Positions 27,365 to 37,325 are shown, counted from the stretch's first letter. The stretch is DNA of 64,000 nucleotides from Ferribacterium limneticum (GCF_020510585.1 NZ_CP075190.1:2788001-2852000); one strand, 5' to 3'. Made by a program: numbers and translations. The notes: generated by a model not told the origin, from the letters alone.

Positions 27365-30199
27365 TCAGTACTCGATCTTGCCCAGTGCGGACTCGACCAG
27401 TGCCTTTTGTTGCTCGTTATGTTTGGCCAGATAGCCAACCGCCGGTGAAGAGGAAGCCGGACGAGACACCAGCAACATCTTCTGCTTGGTACCCAGCTGG
27501 GTATCCAGATGGTGACGCGAGGCGATCCAGTACCAGGCGCCCTGGTTGCGTGGCTCTTCCTGGGTCCAGACCACTTCGGTCGCCTTCGGATACTTGGCCA
27601 GTTCCTTCTCGAGCGAATCCTTCGGGAAGGGATACAGCTGTTCAACGCGAACGATGGCGATATCGGTGATCTTCTTCTCACGGCGCGCTGCCAGCAGGTC
27701 GTAGTAAACCTTGCCACAGCAAAGGATTACGCGCTTGACCTTCTTGGCATCGAGCTCATCGACCTCGCCAATAACACGTTTGAACTCGCCGGTGGCCAGT
27801 TCTTCCATGCTGGAGGCAGCATCCTTGTGACGGAGCAGCGACTTTGGCGTCATGACGATCAGCGGCTTGCGCTGCATGCGGACACCCTGACGGCGCAGCA
27901 TGTGGAAGACCTGAGCTGCCGTAGTTGGCACACAGACTTCCATGTTCATTTCGGCACAGGCCTGCATGTAGCGTTCGAGACGGGCTGAGGAGTGCTCTGG
28001 GCCCTGGCCTTCGTAGCCGTGCGGCAGCAACATCACCAAACCACAGGCACGACCCCACTTGGCTTCGCCGGAAGCGATGAACTGGTCGATGACGACCTGG
28101 GCACCGTTGGCGAAGTCGCCGAACTGGCCTTCCCAGATCACCATTTCATACGGATTGGCCGAAGCGTAACCGTAGTCGAAAGCCAGAACGGCTTCTTCCG
28201 ACAGCACGGAATCGTAGCACTGGAAGCCCGCCTGCTTTTCCTGCAGATTCTTCAGCGGATAGTAGGTACCTTCATCCCAGTTTTCGCGATTCTGATCGTG
28301 GAAGGCAGCGTGGCGATGGAAGAAGGTGCCACGGCCAACGTCTTCACCGGAAATACGAACACCATAGCCTGAAACCAGCAATGAGGCATAGGCGAGGTTT
28401 TCAGCCATACCCCAGTCGACCGGTAGCTTTCCCTCGCCCATGGCGGCGCGATCTTCGGCAATTTTCTTGACGCGGGAATGTAGTGTGTAGCCTTCCGGGA
28501 AGGTCGTCAGTGCCTTGGAGAGGCGCTTCAATTCCTTCATCGGTACGGTGGTATCGCAGGTTTCGATGTAGCCCTTGGTCAGGAACGGCGTCCAGTCGAT
28601 AGTCATCGGGTGCTTGTAGCCAGCCAGCACCGGGTTGTAGAGCAACTCGCCCTTATCGAGGTGTTCGCGATATTCCTTGATCATCTGATCAGGACCTTCG
28701 GCCGGCAGCACGCCTTCGGCAATCAGACGATCGCCATAGAGCTTGCGGGTACCCGGATGCTTGCTGATGATCTTGTACATCAGCGGCTGGGTAACCATCG
28801 GTTCGTCCTGCTCGTTGTGACCAAGCTTGCGGAAACAGATGATATCGACGACGACGTCCTTCTTGAATTCCTGACGGAACTCCATGGCCAGTTGGGTAAC
28901 CAGTGCGACAGCTTCCGGATCGTCGCCATTGACGTGGAAAATTGGCACATCGGCCATCTTGAAAATGTCGGTACAGTAGTGGCCTGAGCGATAGTCACGC
29001 GGGTCGCTGGTCGTGAAGCCGATCTGATTGTTCACGACGATATGCAAGGTGCCACCCGTGCCGTAGCCACGAGTCTGGGCGAAGTTGAGCATTTCCTGAT
29101 TGACGCCTTGACCGGCCACTGCTGAGTCGCCATGCACGACGACCGGCAGCACCTTGGACTTGCCGTCTTCACCACGACGAACCTGGCGAGCGTATACAGA
29201 ACCCTCGACCACCGGATTGACGATTTCAAGGTGCGAGGGATTGAAGGCCAGCGTCAGGTGGCACGGGCCTCCCGGCGTCGAAACGTCGGACGAGAAACCC
29301 ATGTGGTATTTGACGTCACCAGCCGACAGATCGCTCTTCTTCTTGCCTTCGAATTCGGCGAAGAGCATCGACGGGGCCTTGCCCAGCGTATTGACCAGCA
29401 CGTTCAGACGGCCACGGTGAGCCATCCCGATAACGACTTCGTCAATGCCCAGCTTGCCACCGGTACGTATGGCTTCGTCCATGGAAACGATCAGTGATTC
29501 ACCGCCTTCCAGCGAGAAACGTTTCTGACCAACATACTTGGTATGCAGGTAGCGCTCCAGCGTCTCGGCTGCGGTCAACCGCTCCATCAGGCGTTTTTTC
29601 TGGTCGGCAGAATAGGTCGGGCGCGAACGAATACCCTCGAGACGCTCCTGCAGCCAGCGCTTCTCGTTGTAATCCGACATGTACATGTACTCGACACCGA
29701 CAGTGCCGCAGTAGGTCTGCTTCAGGGTTTCAAGGATATCGCCAAGCCTGGCAATTTCCGGGAGCCCTTTCAGGGAGCCAACGCTAAACGACTGATTCAG
29801 ATCAGCATCGGTGAAGCCATAGAACGACGGCTCAAGTTCGTCAATTTTTGGACGTGGCAAGCGCTTGAGCGGATCGAGGTCGGCCCAACGCGTGCCGATC
29901 GAGCGATACGCCGTAACCAACTGGCCAACTGCGGATTGTTTCTTGTTATCGCCACCGGCAGCAGGAGCCGGGCGGAAGCCACCATCTTTGGCCAGTTCGG
30001 CAAAGGCAGAAATCACCGGTGCATGCGCAACGTCACGCGCAACAAAGCCCGGCATCTGTGCCAGACGGTCAAAGTACTCGCGCCACTCTTCAGGCACGGC
30101 AGTCGGGTTGTTCAGGTAGTTTTCGTACAGCTCTTCTACAAACGGCGCATTTCCGCCAAAGTACATCGTGCTGTCGAACAAATTATTCATCGTAGTCAT
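27365..30199 (-). CDS. odhA: 2-oxoglutarate dehydrogenase E1
   Basis: 944 residues, close to the E. coli 933. The thiamin-diphosphate E1 shows HRGRLNVLVNTLGK, GDVKYHMGFSSD, the NGDDPEAV region of the ThDP site, and the C-terminal WTQEEPRNQGAWYW. It decarboxylates 2-oxoglutarate and succinylates the lipoyl E2. Start ATG 30199 is chosen because GAGGGG lies 6 bases upstream and the protein then begins MTTMNNLFDSTMYFGG as in relatives; in-frame starts farther upstream lie close to the gltA terminator. Confidence 0.95.
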   Translation of the reverse strand: MTTMNNLFDSTMYFGGNAPFVEELYENYLNNPTAVPEEWREYFDRLAQMPGFVARDVAHAPVISAFAELAKDGGFRPAPAAGGDNKKQSAVGQLVTAYRSIGTRWADLDPLKRLPRPKIDELEPSFYGFTDADLNQSFSVGSLKGLPEIARLGDILETLKQTYCGTVGVEYMYMSDYNEKRWLQERLEGIRSRPTYSADQKKRLMERLTAAETLERYLHTKYVGQKRFSLEGGESLIVSMDEAIRTGGKLGIDEVVIGMAHRGRLNVLVNTLGKAPSMLFAEFEGKKKSDLSAGDVKYHMGFSSDVSTPGGPCHLTLAFNPSHLEIVNPVVEGSVYARQVRRGEDGKSKVLPVVVHGDSAVAGQGVNQEMLNFAQTRGYGTGGTLHIVVNNQIGFTTSDPRDYRSGHYCTDIFKMADVPIFHVNGDDPEAVALVTQLAMEFRQEFKKDVVVDIICFRKLGHNEQDEPMVTQPLMYKIISKHPGTRKLYGDRLIAEGVLPAEGPDQMIKEYREHLDKGELLYNPVLAGYKHPMTIDWTPFLTKGYIETCDTTVPMKELKRLSKALTTFPEGYTLHSRVKKIAEDRAAMGEGKLPVDWGMAENLAYASLLVSGYGVRISGEDVGRGTFFHRHAAFHDQNRENWDEGTYYPLKNLQEKQAGFQCYDSVLSEEAVLAFDYGYASANPYEMVIWEGQFGDFANGAQVVIDQFIASGEAKWGRACGLVMLLPHGYEGQGPEHSSARLERYMQACAEMNMEVCVPTTAAQVFHMLRRQGVRMQRKPLIVMTPKSLLRHKDAASSMEELATGEFKRVIGEVDELDAKKVKRVILCCGKVYYDLLAARREKKITDIAIVRVEQLYPFPKDSLEKELAKYPKATEVVWTQEEPRNQGAWYWIASRHHLDTQLGTKQKMLLVSRPASSSPAVGYLAKHNEQQKALVESALGKIEY

Positions 30200-30267
30200 A
30201 GGCATCCCCTCAAGGGTATTTTTTTCCACTGTAGCCACAGATAGCTTGGTCACAAGTTTCCGCAGGT

Positions 30268-30296
30268 AAAAAAAGGGCGGCCACACGGCCGCCCAA
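30268..30296 (-). terminator. Rho-independent terminator of gltA
   Basis: GGGCGGCC / GGCCGCCC eight-pair GC stem (30295-30276) with a four-base loop, followed on the minus strand by seven T. It separates gltA from odhA. Confidence 0.92.
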
Positions 30297-30304
30297 TTTC
30301 TTTC

Positions 30305-31603
30305 TTAGCCGCGTTGGGCGAGCGGCACTACGTCGCGCTTTGCTGCACCCATGTACAGTTGACGCGGACGACCAATCTTGTATTCCGGATCGGTAATCAT
30401 TTCTTCCCACTGCGTCATCCAGCCAACCGTGCGGGCCAGCGCAAAGATGCAGGTGAACATTTCGGTCGGGATGCCGATGGCCTTCTGGACGATGCCAGAG
30501 TAGAAGTCGACGTTCGGATAGAGCTTCTTCTCGACGAAGTACGGATCTTCCAGAGCTATCTTTTCCAGTTCCATGGCCAGCTTGAAAAGGCGGTCGTTCT
30601 GCAGCCCGAGTTCGGAAAGAACGTCGAAACACACCTTGCGCATGAGCTTGGCGCGCGGATCGAAGTTCTTGTAAACGCGGTGACCGAAGCCCATGAGCTT
30701 GAAGGAATCGTTCTTGTCCTTGGCGCGATTGATGTACTCACCAACCTTGGAGACGTCACCGATCTGCTCGAGCATCTGCAGACAGGCTTCGTTGGCGCCG
30801 CCGTGTGCCGGGCCCCACAGACAGGCGATACCGGCAGCGATACAGGCAAACGGATTGGCACCGGACGAACCAGCCAGACGAACGGTCGAGGTCGAGGCGT
30901 TCTGCTCGTGATCAGCGTGCAGCGTGAAGATTGTATCCAGCGCGTTAACCAAGACCGGGTTCGGCTTGTACTTTTCGCACGGATTGCCAAACATCATGCG
31001 CATGAAGTTGGCGGTGTAATCCAGGTCGTTGTCCGGATACATGAACGGCGCACCGGTGTTGTACTTGTAGGCCATGGCGACGATGGTCGGCATCTTGGCG
31101 ACGAGGCGGTTGAAGCTGACATTCCGGTGCTCGGAATCGGAAAAGTCCATGGCATCGTGATAGAAAGCTGACAACGCACCGACAACGCCAGTCATGACGG
31201 CCATCGGGTGAGCATCGCGACGGAAGCCAGAATAGAATTTGGTCAGCTGCTCATGCACCATCGTGTGATTCTTGATGGTGCTTTCAAACGAAGTCTTTTG
31301 CTTGGCATTCGGCAATTCACCGTTCTTCAGCAGATAGGTGACTTCGAGGAAGTTGCAGTTCTCAGCCAGCTGCTCAATCGGATAGCCGCGATAAAGCAAT
31401 TCTCCCTTGTCACCGTCAATGAAGGTAACAGTGGACTTGCAGCTAGCGGTAGAAAGAAAGCCGGAGTCATAAGTAAACAGTCCGGTCTTGGCACCCAGGG
31501 TGCGAATATCGATGCAATCGTTGCCGTGCGTCGGAGTCATAACCTGGAATTCGACGGGAGCCTGTCCATCGATTGTCAAAATTGCCTTGCGTTCAGTCGT
31601 CAT
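30305..31603 (-). CDS. gltA: Citrate synthase, type II
   Basis: 432 residues, the length of hexameric, NADH-regulated citrate synthases. [19 protein letters not shown] entry, catalytic His in [15 protein letters not shown] and [15 protein letters not shown], and the essential Asp in the C-terminal [15 protein letters not shown] are all in place. It condenses oxaloacetate and acetyl-CoA. ATG 31603 has GGATGA upstream. It follows sdhE by 83 bases on the same strand and is closed by a strong terminator. Confidence 0.95.
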   Translation of the reverse strand: MTTERKAILTIDGQAPVEFQVMTPTHGNDCIDIRTLGAKTGLFTYDSGFLSTASCKSTVTFIDGDKGELLYRGYPIEQLAENCNFLEVTYLLKNGELPNAKQKTSFESTIKNHTMVHEQLTKFYSGFRRDAHPMAVMTGVVGALSAFYHDAMDFSDSEHRNVSFNRLVAKMPTIVAMAYKYNTGAPFMYPDNDLDYTANFMRMMFGNPCEKYKPNPVLVNALDTIFTLHADHEQNASTSTVRLAGSSGANPFACIAAGIACLWGPAHGGANEACLQMLEQIGDVSKVGEYINRAKDKNDSFKLMGFGHRVYKNFDPRAKLMRKVCFDVLSELGLQNDRLFKLAMELEKIALEDPYFVEKKLYPNVDFYSGIVQKAIGIPTEMFTCIFALARTVGWMTQWEEMITDPEYKIGRPRQLYMGAAKRDVVPLAQRG

Positions 31604-31686
31604 GGAGTCATCCCTTTACAGGTGTTGGTTGTAACTGCAATGCCAAAAAAGCGGTCAACATTCGAAAGATAGAATGTAAACCTTAC

Positions 31687-31932
31687 TCAACTCTTACGAA
31701 TTAGCGTCACCATGTGCGCCAAGCGGGGATCGTCGATCTCTGCCTTGCCTGTCAACAAGTCCCAGAGATCGTAATCCTCCATGTCAGCGAGCACCACAAA
31801 CGCCTGTTGCTGATCGTCGTCAAGCTTTTCAAACTCACCACCATCCAGGAAACGCGTGAGGGTGATATCAAGCTCAAGAAGCGCGCGACGAATACAACGC
31901 CAGCGCAGACGTTCGTAGTCCGCTCTTTCCAT
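31687..31932 (-). CDS. sdhE: Succinate dehydrogenase flavinylation factor SdhE
   Basis: 81 residues of the SdhE/DUF339 family, which promotes covalent FAD attachment to SdhA. It starts MERADYERLRWRCIRRALLELD, with the family pattern W-x-CRRGxxELD present as IRRALLELD: the Gly of the RGxxE motif, important in E. coli SdhE, is Ala here (codon GCG). The C-terminal LADMEDYDLWDLLTGKAEI is standard. The ATG overlaps the sdhB stop by one base. Confidence 0.88.
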   Translation of the reverse strand: MERADYERLRWRCIRRALLELDITLTRFLDGGEFEKLDDDQQQAFVVLADMEDYDLWDLLTGKAEIDDPRLAHMVTLIRKS

Positions 31933-32642
31933 CAGACGGCGCGACGAACCATCATGTCCTTGATCTTGCCAATGGCCTTGGTCGGGTTCAGACCCTTCGG
32001 GCACACGTCAACACAGTTCATGATGGAGTGGCAACGGAACAGTCGATACGGGTCTTCAAGATTATCGAGACGCTCGTTGGTCGCCTGATCGCGCGTATCG
32101 GCGATGAAACGGTAAGCCGCCAGTAGTCCGGCCGGGCCGACAAACTTGTCCGGATTCCACCAGAACGACGGGCAGGCGGTGGAACAGCAGGCACACAAGA
32201 TGCATTCATACAGGCCATTCAGCTCTTCACGATCCTCAGGCGACTGCAAACGCTCGCGCTCTGGCGGAGGATCGTTATTGACCAGGTAAGGCTTGATCGA
32301 GTGGTACTGCTTGAAGAACTGGGTCATATCCACGATCAGATCGCGAATGACTGGCAACCCCGGCAGCGGACGCAGCACGATAGGCTGCTTCAGGCTGTCG
32401 ATATCGGTCAGACAAGCCAAGCCATTCTTGCCGTTGATGTTCATGGCATCTGAGCCACACACACCCTCACGACAAGAGCGACGATAGGAGATTGCGTCAT
32501 CCTTGGCCTTCAGCTTGGTCAACGCATCCAACAGTTTGCGGTCAGTCGGTTCGAGTTCAACCGAGATGTCCTGCATGTAAGGCGCGTCATCCTTGTCCGG
32601 ATCGTAGCGATAGATACTGAATTGAACCATGCGTTTGCTCAT
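31932..32642 (-). CDS. sdhB: Succinate dehydrogenase iron-sulfur subunit
   Basis: 236 residues. The N-terminal ferredoxin-like domain holds the 2Fe-2S ligands (SCREGVCGSDAMNINGKNGLAC), and the C-terminal domain the 4Fe-4S and 3Fe-4S ligands (CILCACCSTACPS, CHSIMNCVDVCPKGLNP). It carries electrons from SdhA FAD to ubiquinone. ATG 32642 has GGAG 6 bases upstream. The sdhCDAB-sdhE order is standard for the class. Confidence 0.95.
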   Translation of the reverse strand: MSKRMVQFSIYRYDPDKDDAPYMQDISVELEPTDRKLLDALTKLKAKDDAISYRRSCREGVCGSDAMNINGKNGLACLTDIDSLKQPIVLRPLPGLPVIRDLIVDMTQFFKQYHSIKPYLVNNDPPPERERLQSPEDREELNGLYECILCACCSTACPSFWWNPDKFVGPAGLLAAYRFIADTRDQATNERLDNLEDPYRLFRCHSIMNCVDVCPKGLNPTKAIGKIKDMMVRRAV

Positions 32643-32654
32643 TCTCAACTCCAA

Positions 32655-34439
32655 TTAGTACGAGCGCGTCTTGAGCTCAACGGGCTCGACGGACAGGGGT
32701 TGCATGTTAACTGGCTTGTAGCAGATCGAGTTATCGACCGGCGAGAACAGCGTGTGCTTGAGCCACACGGCATCGTTACGGCCATTCGGGAACTCAGCGC
32801 TATCCGGGGCATCGTCACGCACATGAGCGCCACGGGACTCTTTGCGAGCCTCGGCGGAAATCATCGTGGCCTTGGCGACCTCAATAAGGTTTTCCATTTC
32901 CAGCGCTTCGGTCCGGGCCGTATTCCAGGCCATCGACTTGTCCTTGATTTCCAGATTGCGAGCTGCCTTCTCGACTTCAAGAATTTTGCTGACGCCCTGC
33001 TTCAGCATGTCACTGAAGCGGAACACACCGGCATGGTCCTGCATGGTGCGTTGCATGGCCAGACGAGTTTCGTGCACGTTGGCACCACCCTTGCGATTAT
33101 CGAGTGCGCTGATACGAGCCAGGGTCTTGTCGGCAACACCCTTCGGCAGATCGCGGTGAGCGCGACCAGCCTTGAGGTCTTCAACAGCGGAGTCACCAGC
33201 CGACTTGCCAAAAACCAGCAGGTCGAGCAGCGAATTCGTGCCGAGGCGATTAGCACCGTGCACCGAGGCACAGGCACACTCACCACCCGCATAGAAGCCC
33301 GGGACAACGGCGTTCATGTCGCCACCTTGCGGCATCACGACACGACCGGAGTAATGGGTCGGAATACCACCCATCTGGTAGTGACAGGTCGGCACGACCG
33401 GCAACGGCTCTTTCAGGCAATCAACACCGGCGAACTGCAGGCCGATTTCATGGATACCAGGCAGGCGCTTCATGATAGTAGCCGGATCGAGGTGGGTGAT
33501 GTCGAGAAGGACGTAATCCTTGTTGACACCACAACCACGTCCTTCCTTGATTTCGGTGGTCATGGCGCGGGAAACCACGTCACGCGACGCGAGATCCTTG
33601 GCGTTCGGCGCATAGCGCTCCATGAAGCGCTCCTTGCTGGAATTACGCAGGATGCCGCCTTCGCCGCGCACGCCTTCAGTAATCAGGACGCCAGCCCCCG
33701 CGACGCCGGTCGGGTGGAACTGCCAGAATTCCATATCTTCGAGCGGAATACCGGCACGCGCCGCCATACCCAGGCCGTCACCAGTATTGATGAAGGCATT
33801 GGTCGAAGAGTAGTAGATACGGCCAGCACCGCCGGTAGCAAAAATAGTGGCGCGAGCATGGAAAATAACGATCTGGCCGGTTTCCATTTCCATGGCGGTA
33901 ACGCCGAGGACATGGCCCTCTTCGTCACGAATCAGGTCGAGCGCCATCCATTCGACGAAGAACTGGGTGTTGGCCTTGACGTTGCGCTGATACATCGCAT
34001 GCAGCATGGCGTGACCGGTACGGTCGGCAGCAGCACAGGAACGACGAACCGGCTTCTCGCCGAAGTTCGACATGTGACCACCGAACGGGCGCTGATAGAT
34101 CTTGCCATCATCGGTACGGTCGAACGGCATGCCGTAGTGCTCGAGCTCAACGACAACTTCGTTGGCCTTCTTGCACATGAATTCAATCGCATCCTGGTCG
34201 CCGAGCCAGTCGGAGCCCTTGACGGTATCGTACATGTGCCACGTCCAGTGATCTTCCTCGGAGTTACCGAGAGAGGCGGCAACGCCGCCCTGCGCCGCAA
34301 CGGTATGCGAACGGGTCGGAAAGACCTTGGAAAGAACAGCCGTTTTTAGCCCGGCTTCAGACAATTGGATCGCGGAACGCAGACCGGCGCCACCGGCACC
34401 GACGATCACCGCATCAAACTTGAGAACAGGAATACTCAC
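32655..34439 (-). CDS. sdhA: Succinate dehydrogenase flavoprotein subunit
   Basis: 594 residues. FAD-binding FDAVIVGAGGAGLRSAIQLSEAG, the covalent-FAD His in FPTRSHTVAAQGG, and active-site HPTGVAGAGVLITEGVRGEGG and the HYQMGGIPTH region are present. It oxidises succinate to fumarate. A GTG start at 34439 is preferred: GGAGGC lies 7 bases upstream and the protein then begins with SIPVLKFDAV as in relatives; the start is 2 bases after the sdhD stop. Confidence 0.95.
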   Translation of the reverse strand: MSIPVLKFDAVIVGAGGAGLRSAIQLSEAGLKTAVLSKVFPTRSHTVAAQGGVAASLGNSEEDHWTWHMYDTVKGSDWLGDQDAIEFMCKKANEVVVELEHYGMPFDRTDDGKIYQRPFGGHMSNFGEKPVRRSCAAADRTGHAMLHAMYQRNVKANTQFFVEWMALDLIRDEEGHVLGVTAMEMETGQIVIFHARATIFATGGAGRIYYSSTNAFINTGDGLGMAARAGIPLEDMEFWQFHPTGVAGAGVLITEGVRGEGGILRNSSKERFMERYAPNAKDLASRDVVSRAMTTEIKEGRGCGVNKDYVLLDITHLDPATIMKRLPGIHEIGLQFAGVDCLKEPLPVVPTCHYQMGGIPTHYSGRVVMPQGGDMNAVVPGFYAGGECACASVHGANRLGTNSLLDLLVFGKSAGDSAVEDLKAGRAHRDLPKGVADKTLARISALDNRKGGANVHETRLAMQRTMQDHAGVFRFSDMLKQGVSKILEVEKAARNLEIKDKSMAWNTARTEALEMENLIEVAKATMISAEARKESRGAHVRDDAPDSAEFPNGRNDAVWLKHTLFSPVDNSICYKPVNMQPLSVEPVELKTRSY

Positions 34440-34441
34440 GC

Positions 34442-34789
34442 TTACAGCCTCCAGAGAATCGCAGCAGCCCACGCGGTGTAACCCACCAACGCAGCAGCGG
34501 TCAGAACGTGCAGGGACAGGCGCAGGCCGGTCGGCTTCACGTAGTCCATCCAGATGTCACGCACGCCAATCCAGGCGTGGTAGAACAGACTGACGAAGAA
34601 AAGGAAGGTCAGGAACTTGATGACGCCATTGGCAAACAGACCCTGCCAAGCCTCAAAGGTCGAGGGACGAACAACGAGCAGAACTGCGGCAATCAATACC
34701 GAGTAGACCGCCATGATGACAGCGGTTGCACGCTGGATTATCCAGTCTTTCAGGCCGTAGTGGGCACCGACAACTATGCGGTTGATCAC
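34442..34789 (-). CDS. sdhD: Succinate dehydrogenase membrane anchor
   Basis: 115 residues with three hydrophobic helices. SLFYHAWIGVRDIWMDYVKP carries the likely heme b His and quinone-site residues. The start is GTG 34789, overlapping the sdhC stop by 4 bases (GTGA) and giving INRIVVGAHYGLKDW, the normal SdhD beginning. The much longer in-frame reading upstream is antisense-like coding inside sdhC and is rejected. Confidence 0.9.
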   Translation of the reverse strand: MINRIVVGAHYGLKDWIIQRATAVIMAVYSVLIAAVLLVVRPSTFEAWQGLFANGVIKFLTFLFFVSLFYHAWIGVRDIWMDYVKPTGLRLSLHVLTAAALVGYTAWAAAILWRL

Positions 34790-35172
34790 AGCAACACCCC
34801 CCAGAGAACCAGGGTCAGCGGAATGCTGACAGCGAGGACAACACCGGCGGATTTCCGGGCTGCTTCCTTTTCGATACCGATATGCAGATCGAGCAGGAGG
34901 AAGCGGATGCCAGCACAGAAGTGATGAACAAATGCCCAAAGAAGACCAGCCAGAATCACCTTGACAGGCAACATTCCAGCAATCGACTTGAAGGAGGCAA
35001 AACTTTCAGGGGAGCCCAAACTGGCACCGAAGAGCCAGAGCAATACAGGAATACAAAGAAACAAACCCGCACCGCTGACACGATGAAGAATTGAAACCTT
35101 GCCCGGCAACGGCAAATTTATTGTAGCCAAGTCCAAGTTTTTTGGACGTTTCTTGATGGTCATTTCTGCCAT
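34786..35172 (-). CDS. sdhC: Succinate dehydrogenase cytochrome b556 subunit
   Basis: 128 residues, three helices. LPGKVSILHRVSGAGLFL is the SdhC signature, with Ser and Arg at the quinone site, and FVHHFCAGIRFLLLDLHIGI carries the heme His. ATG 35172 is preferred over 35181 because AAGGG lies 9 bases before it, whereas the outer ATG touches that RBS. First gene of sdhCDAB-sdhE-gltA. Confidence 0.9.
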   Translation of the reverse strand: MAEMTIKKRPKNLDLATINLPLPGKVSILHRVSGAGLFLCIPVLLWLFGASLGSPESFASFKSIAGMLPVKVILAGLLWAFVHHFCAGIRFLLLDLHIGIEKEAARKSAGVVLAVSIPLTLVLWGVLL

Positions 35173-35234
35173 GAACGTCATCCCTTGCGTGAAGATGCGG
35201 TTATCCGCTTTTACGTGGTTTGAAAAGAACCGTA

Positions 35235-35240
35235 ATTATA
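35235..35240 (-). promoter_or_regulatory. Candidate -10 of the sdh operon promoter
   Basis: TATAAT on the minus strand in the AT-rich stretch between the GntR gene and sdhC. No good -35 is found at 17 bases, so an activator may be needed. The site is about 63 bases before the sdhC ATG. Confidence 0.4.
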
Positions 35241-35307
35241 CATTCAAAACCATATGGAACGTGCCTTGCGGGCGCTTTCTGAGGCAATCCAAAAGTACTA
35301 CTTTCTC

Positions 35308-36063
35308 TCACCCCAGATCGTTTCGGTAGTAGTGATGCCGCGTGGAATAAAGACCACGCCGCCACTCCACCGGTTTATTGCCATAGGTATAAGCCGTTCG
35401 TTCGACGAGCAAAAGGGGCTCGCCCAACTTGACTCCAATCATGCCGGCACTCTGAGCATCCGCCCCAACCGCCCGCAAACGCTCTTCGGCGCGAATCATC
35501 CGAACCCCAAAATCGCTTTCAAAAAGGCTGTAGAGCGAACGTTCGCCTCCCCGCAACCCGTCCAGCGTCAAGCCGTCAAACAACTCGGCGACCAGATAAA
35601 TCTGATCAAAAACCACCGGCTCACCACTGAAACGCAGCAGGCGCTTGACATGAACCACCTTGTCACCCGCATGCAAACCCAGAACTGCCGCCACCTCAGG
35701 TGAGGCGTCAATGGTTTCACAAAAGAACGGATCACTGACTGCATGCGCCGCCTTGTCATCGTCCGGCACGAGCCTCAGGAAACGATAAAAGGACCGCGGG
35801 TCGCTATGCGTCGCGACAAACGTACCCTTTCCCTGACGCCGAACCAGCATGTTTTCAGCAGCCATTTCATCAATGGCTTTGCGGACCGTCCCCTGGCTTA
35901 CATTGAAACGCGTTGCCAACTCCCCTTCACTCGGTATTGCATCACCCGGCCCCCACTCGCCCTCCTCCAGGCTACGAATCAAGAAATCCTTGATCTGGCG
36001 ATAGAGGGGGCTGAAAGTCGGGGAGCTTAGGCGGGGAGCAGGACGAGAGGCGTCACGAGTCAT
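35308..36063 (-). CDS. GntR/HutC-family regulator (UTRA domain)
   Basis: 251 residues: N-terminal winged HTH (about 18-85, PLYRQIKDFLIRSLEEGEW, IPSEGELATRFNVSQGTVRKAIDEMAAE) and a C-terminal UTRA ligand domain (about 100-245). Flanked by sdhCDAB downstream and mdh divergently upstream, it probably controls TCA-cycle genes. A perfect palindrome TGTCTTATATAAGACA at 36108-36123 between it and mdh is the likely operator. The effector is unknown. Confidence 0.85.
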   Translation of the reverse strand: MTRDASRPAPRLSSPTFSPLYRQIKDFLIRSLEEGEWGPGDAIPSEGELATRFNVSQGTVRKAIDEMAAENMLVRRQGKGTFVATHSDPRSFYRFLRLVPDDDKAAHAVSDPFFCETIDASPEVAAVLGLHAGDKVVHVKRLLRFSGEPVVFDQIYLVAELFDGLTLDGLRGGERSLYSLFESDFGVRMIRAEERLRAVGADAQSAGMIGVKLGEPLLLVERTAYTYGNKPVEWRRGLYSTRHHYYRNDLG

Positions 36064-36107
36064 GGTCCAAATTTCAGCACATTTCGGGCGTACCGTCCAC
36101 GAAAAGT

Positions 36108-36123
36108 TGTCTTATATAAGACA
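36108..36123. promoter_or_regulatory. Palindromic operator between the GntR gene and mdh
   Basis: TGTCTTATATAAGACA, a perfect 16-base palindrome 44 bases before the GntR start and about 138 before mdh. GTCTTATATA recurs upstream of acnB (56219-56228), suggesting a shared regulator of TCA-cycle genes. Confidence 0.7.
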
Positions 36124-36260
36124 GATGATGAATTGACAGCCAGACGCCGAACTTTTACCATCTTGAGTTCTCGTGCCTGCTGACGCAAGGAAGCAAACAA
36201 AGCAGGTATTCGGGCAAATACGAACAATTTCAACCACGCTGTTTCAAACAGGAGCGATAC

Positions 36261-37247
36261 ATGTCCAAAGCCCCCATGCGCGTTGCCATTACCGGCGCCG
36301 CCGGCCAGATCGGTTATAGCCTGCTGTTCCGCATCGCCTCCGGCGAAATGCTCGGCAAAGACCAGCCGGTCATCCTTCAGTTGCTCGACCTGCCGCAAGC
36401 TCAGCAAGCCGTCAAGGGTGTGATGATGGAACTGGAAGACTGTGCCTTCCCGCTACTCGCCGGCATGGTTGCCACCGATGACCCCAATGTCGCCTTCAAG
36501 GATGCCGACGTCTGCCTGCTGGTTGGTGCCCGTCCGCGCACCAAGGGTATGGAGCGCGCTGACCTGCTGACCGCCAACGGCGCCATCTTCACCGTTCAAG
36601 GCAAGGCCATTGCCGAGAACGCCAAGGAAGACGTCAAGGTTCTGGTCGTCGGCAACCCCTGCAACACCAACGCCTTCATCGCCGCTGCCGCTGCCAAGAA
36701 GGTTGGCCGCACCAACCCGAATAACTACCACGGCATGCTGCGCCTGGACCACAACCGCGCTTTGTCGCAACTGGCCAACAAGATCGGCCGTCCGGTTTCT
36801 TCCCTGAAGCAGCTGGTCGTCTGGGGCAACCACTCCCCGACGATGTACGCTGACTACCGCAACTGCACTTCCAACGGCGACAGCGTCAAGGCTCTGATCA
36901 ACGATCACGCCTGGAATAACGACGTTTTCCTGCCGACCGTTGGCAAGCGCGGCGCCGCCATCATCGAAGCCCGTGGCCTGTCTTCGGCAGCTTCCGCCGC
37001 CAATGCTGCCATCGACCACATCCGTGACTGGGTGCTCGGTTCCGACGAGTGGGTTACCCTGGGCGTGCCGTCTGACGGCTCCTACGGCATCCCGGCCGGT
37101 ATCGTCTTCGGCTTCCCGTGCGAGTGCAAGGGTGGTTCGTTCAAGATCATCCAAGGCCTGGAAATCGACGAGTACAGCCGTGAGAAGATCAACTTCACGC
37201 TCAAGGAACTGACCGACGAAGCCGAAGCCGTCAAGGACATGCTGTAA
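36261..37247 (+). CDS. mdh: Malate dehydrogenase
   Basis: 328 residues of the NAD-dependent type common in betaproteobacteria (cytosolic MDH-like, about 330 aa). NAD motif [22 protein letters not shown]; catalytic segment [16 protein letters not shown] with the active-site His; [14 protein letters not shown] is the substrate-binding loop with Arg residues. It interconverts malate and oxaloacetate. CAGGAG precedes ATG 36261. A strong terminator follows. Confidence 0.95.
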   Translation: MSKAPMRVAITGAAGQIGYSLLFRIASGEMLGKDQPVILQLLDLPQAQQAVKGVMMELEDCAFPLLAGMVATDDPNVAFKDADVCLLVGARPRTKGMERADLLTANGAIFTVQGKAIAENAKEDVKVLVVGNPCNTNAFIAAAAAKKVGRTNPNNYHGMLRLDHNRALSQLANKIGRPVSSLKQLVVWGNHSPTMYADYRNCTSNGDSVKALINDHAWNNDVFLPTVGKRGAAIIEARGLSSAASAANAAIDHIRDWVLGSDEWVTLGVPSDGSYGIPAGIVFGFPCECKGGSFKIIQGLEIDEYSREKINFTLKELTDEAEAVKDML

Positions 37248-37272
37248 TCCAGCATTAGTTCCCAGCTTCATT

Positions 37273-37305
37273 AAAAGGCCGCGGTAAAATACCGCGGCCT
37301 TTTTT
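37273..37305 (+). terminator. Rho-independent terminator of mdh
   Basis: Fourteen-pair stem AAAAGGCCGCGGTA / TACCGCGGCCTTTT around a three-base loop, ending in TTTTTT. Confidence 0.95.
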
Positions 37306-37325
37306 AGTTTACGGATTCGAAAACC

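Noticed and set aside
29573..29610. GCGGTCAACCGCTCC inside odhA, similar to the dispersed motif
   Set aside because: First base of the core differs and no A/T tract follows at the right distance; the codons belong to conserved odhA residues.
32622..34349. Long plus-strand frame opposite sdhA
   Set aside because: Antisense shadow; sdhA on the minus strand has all expected motifs.
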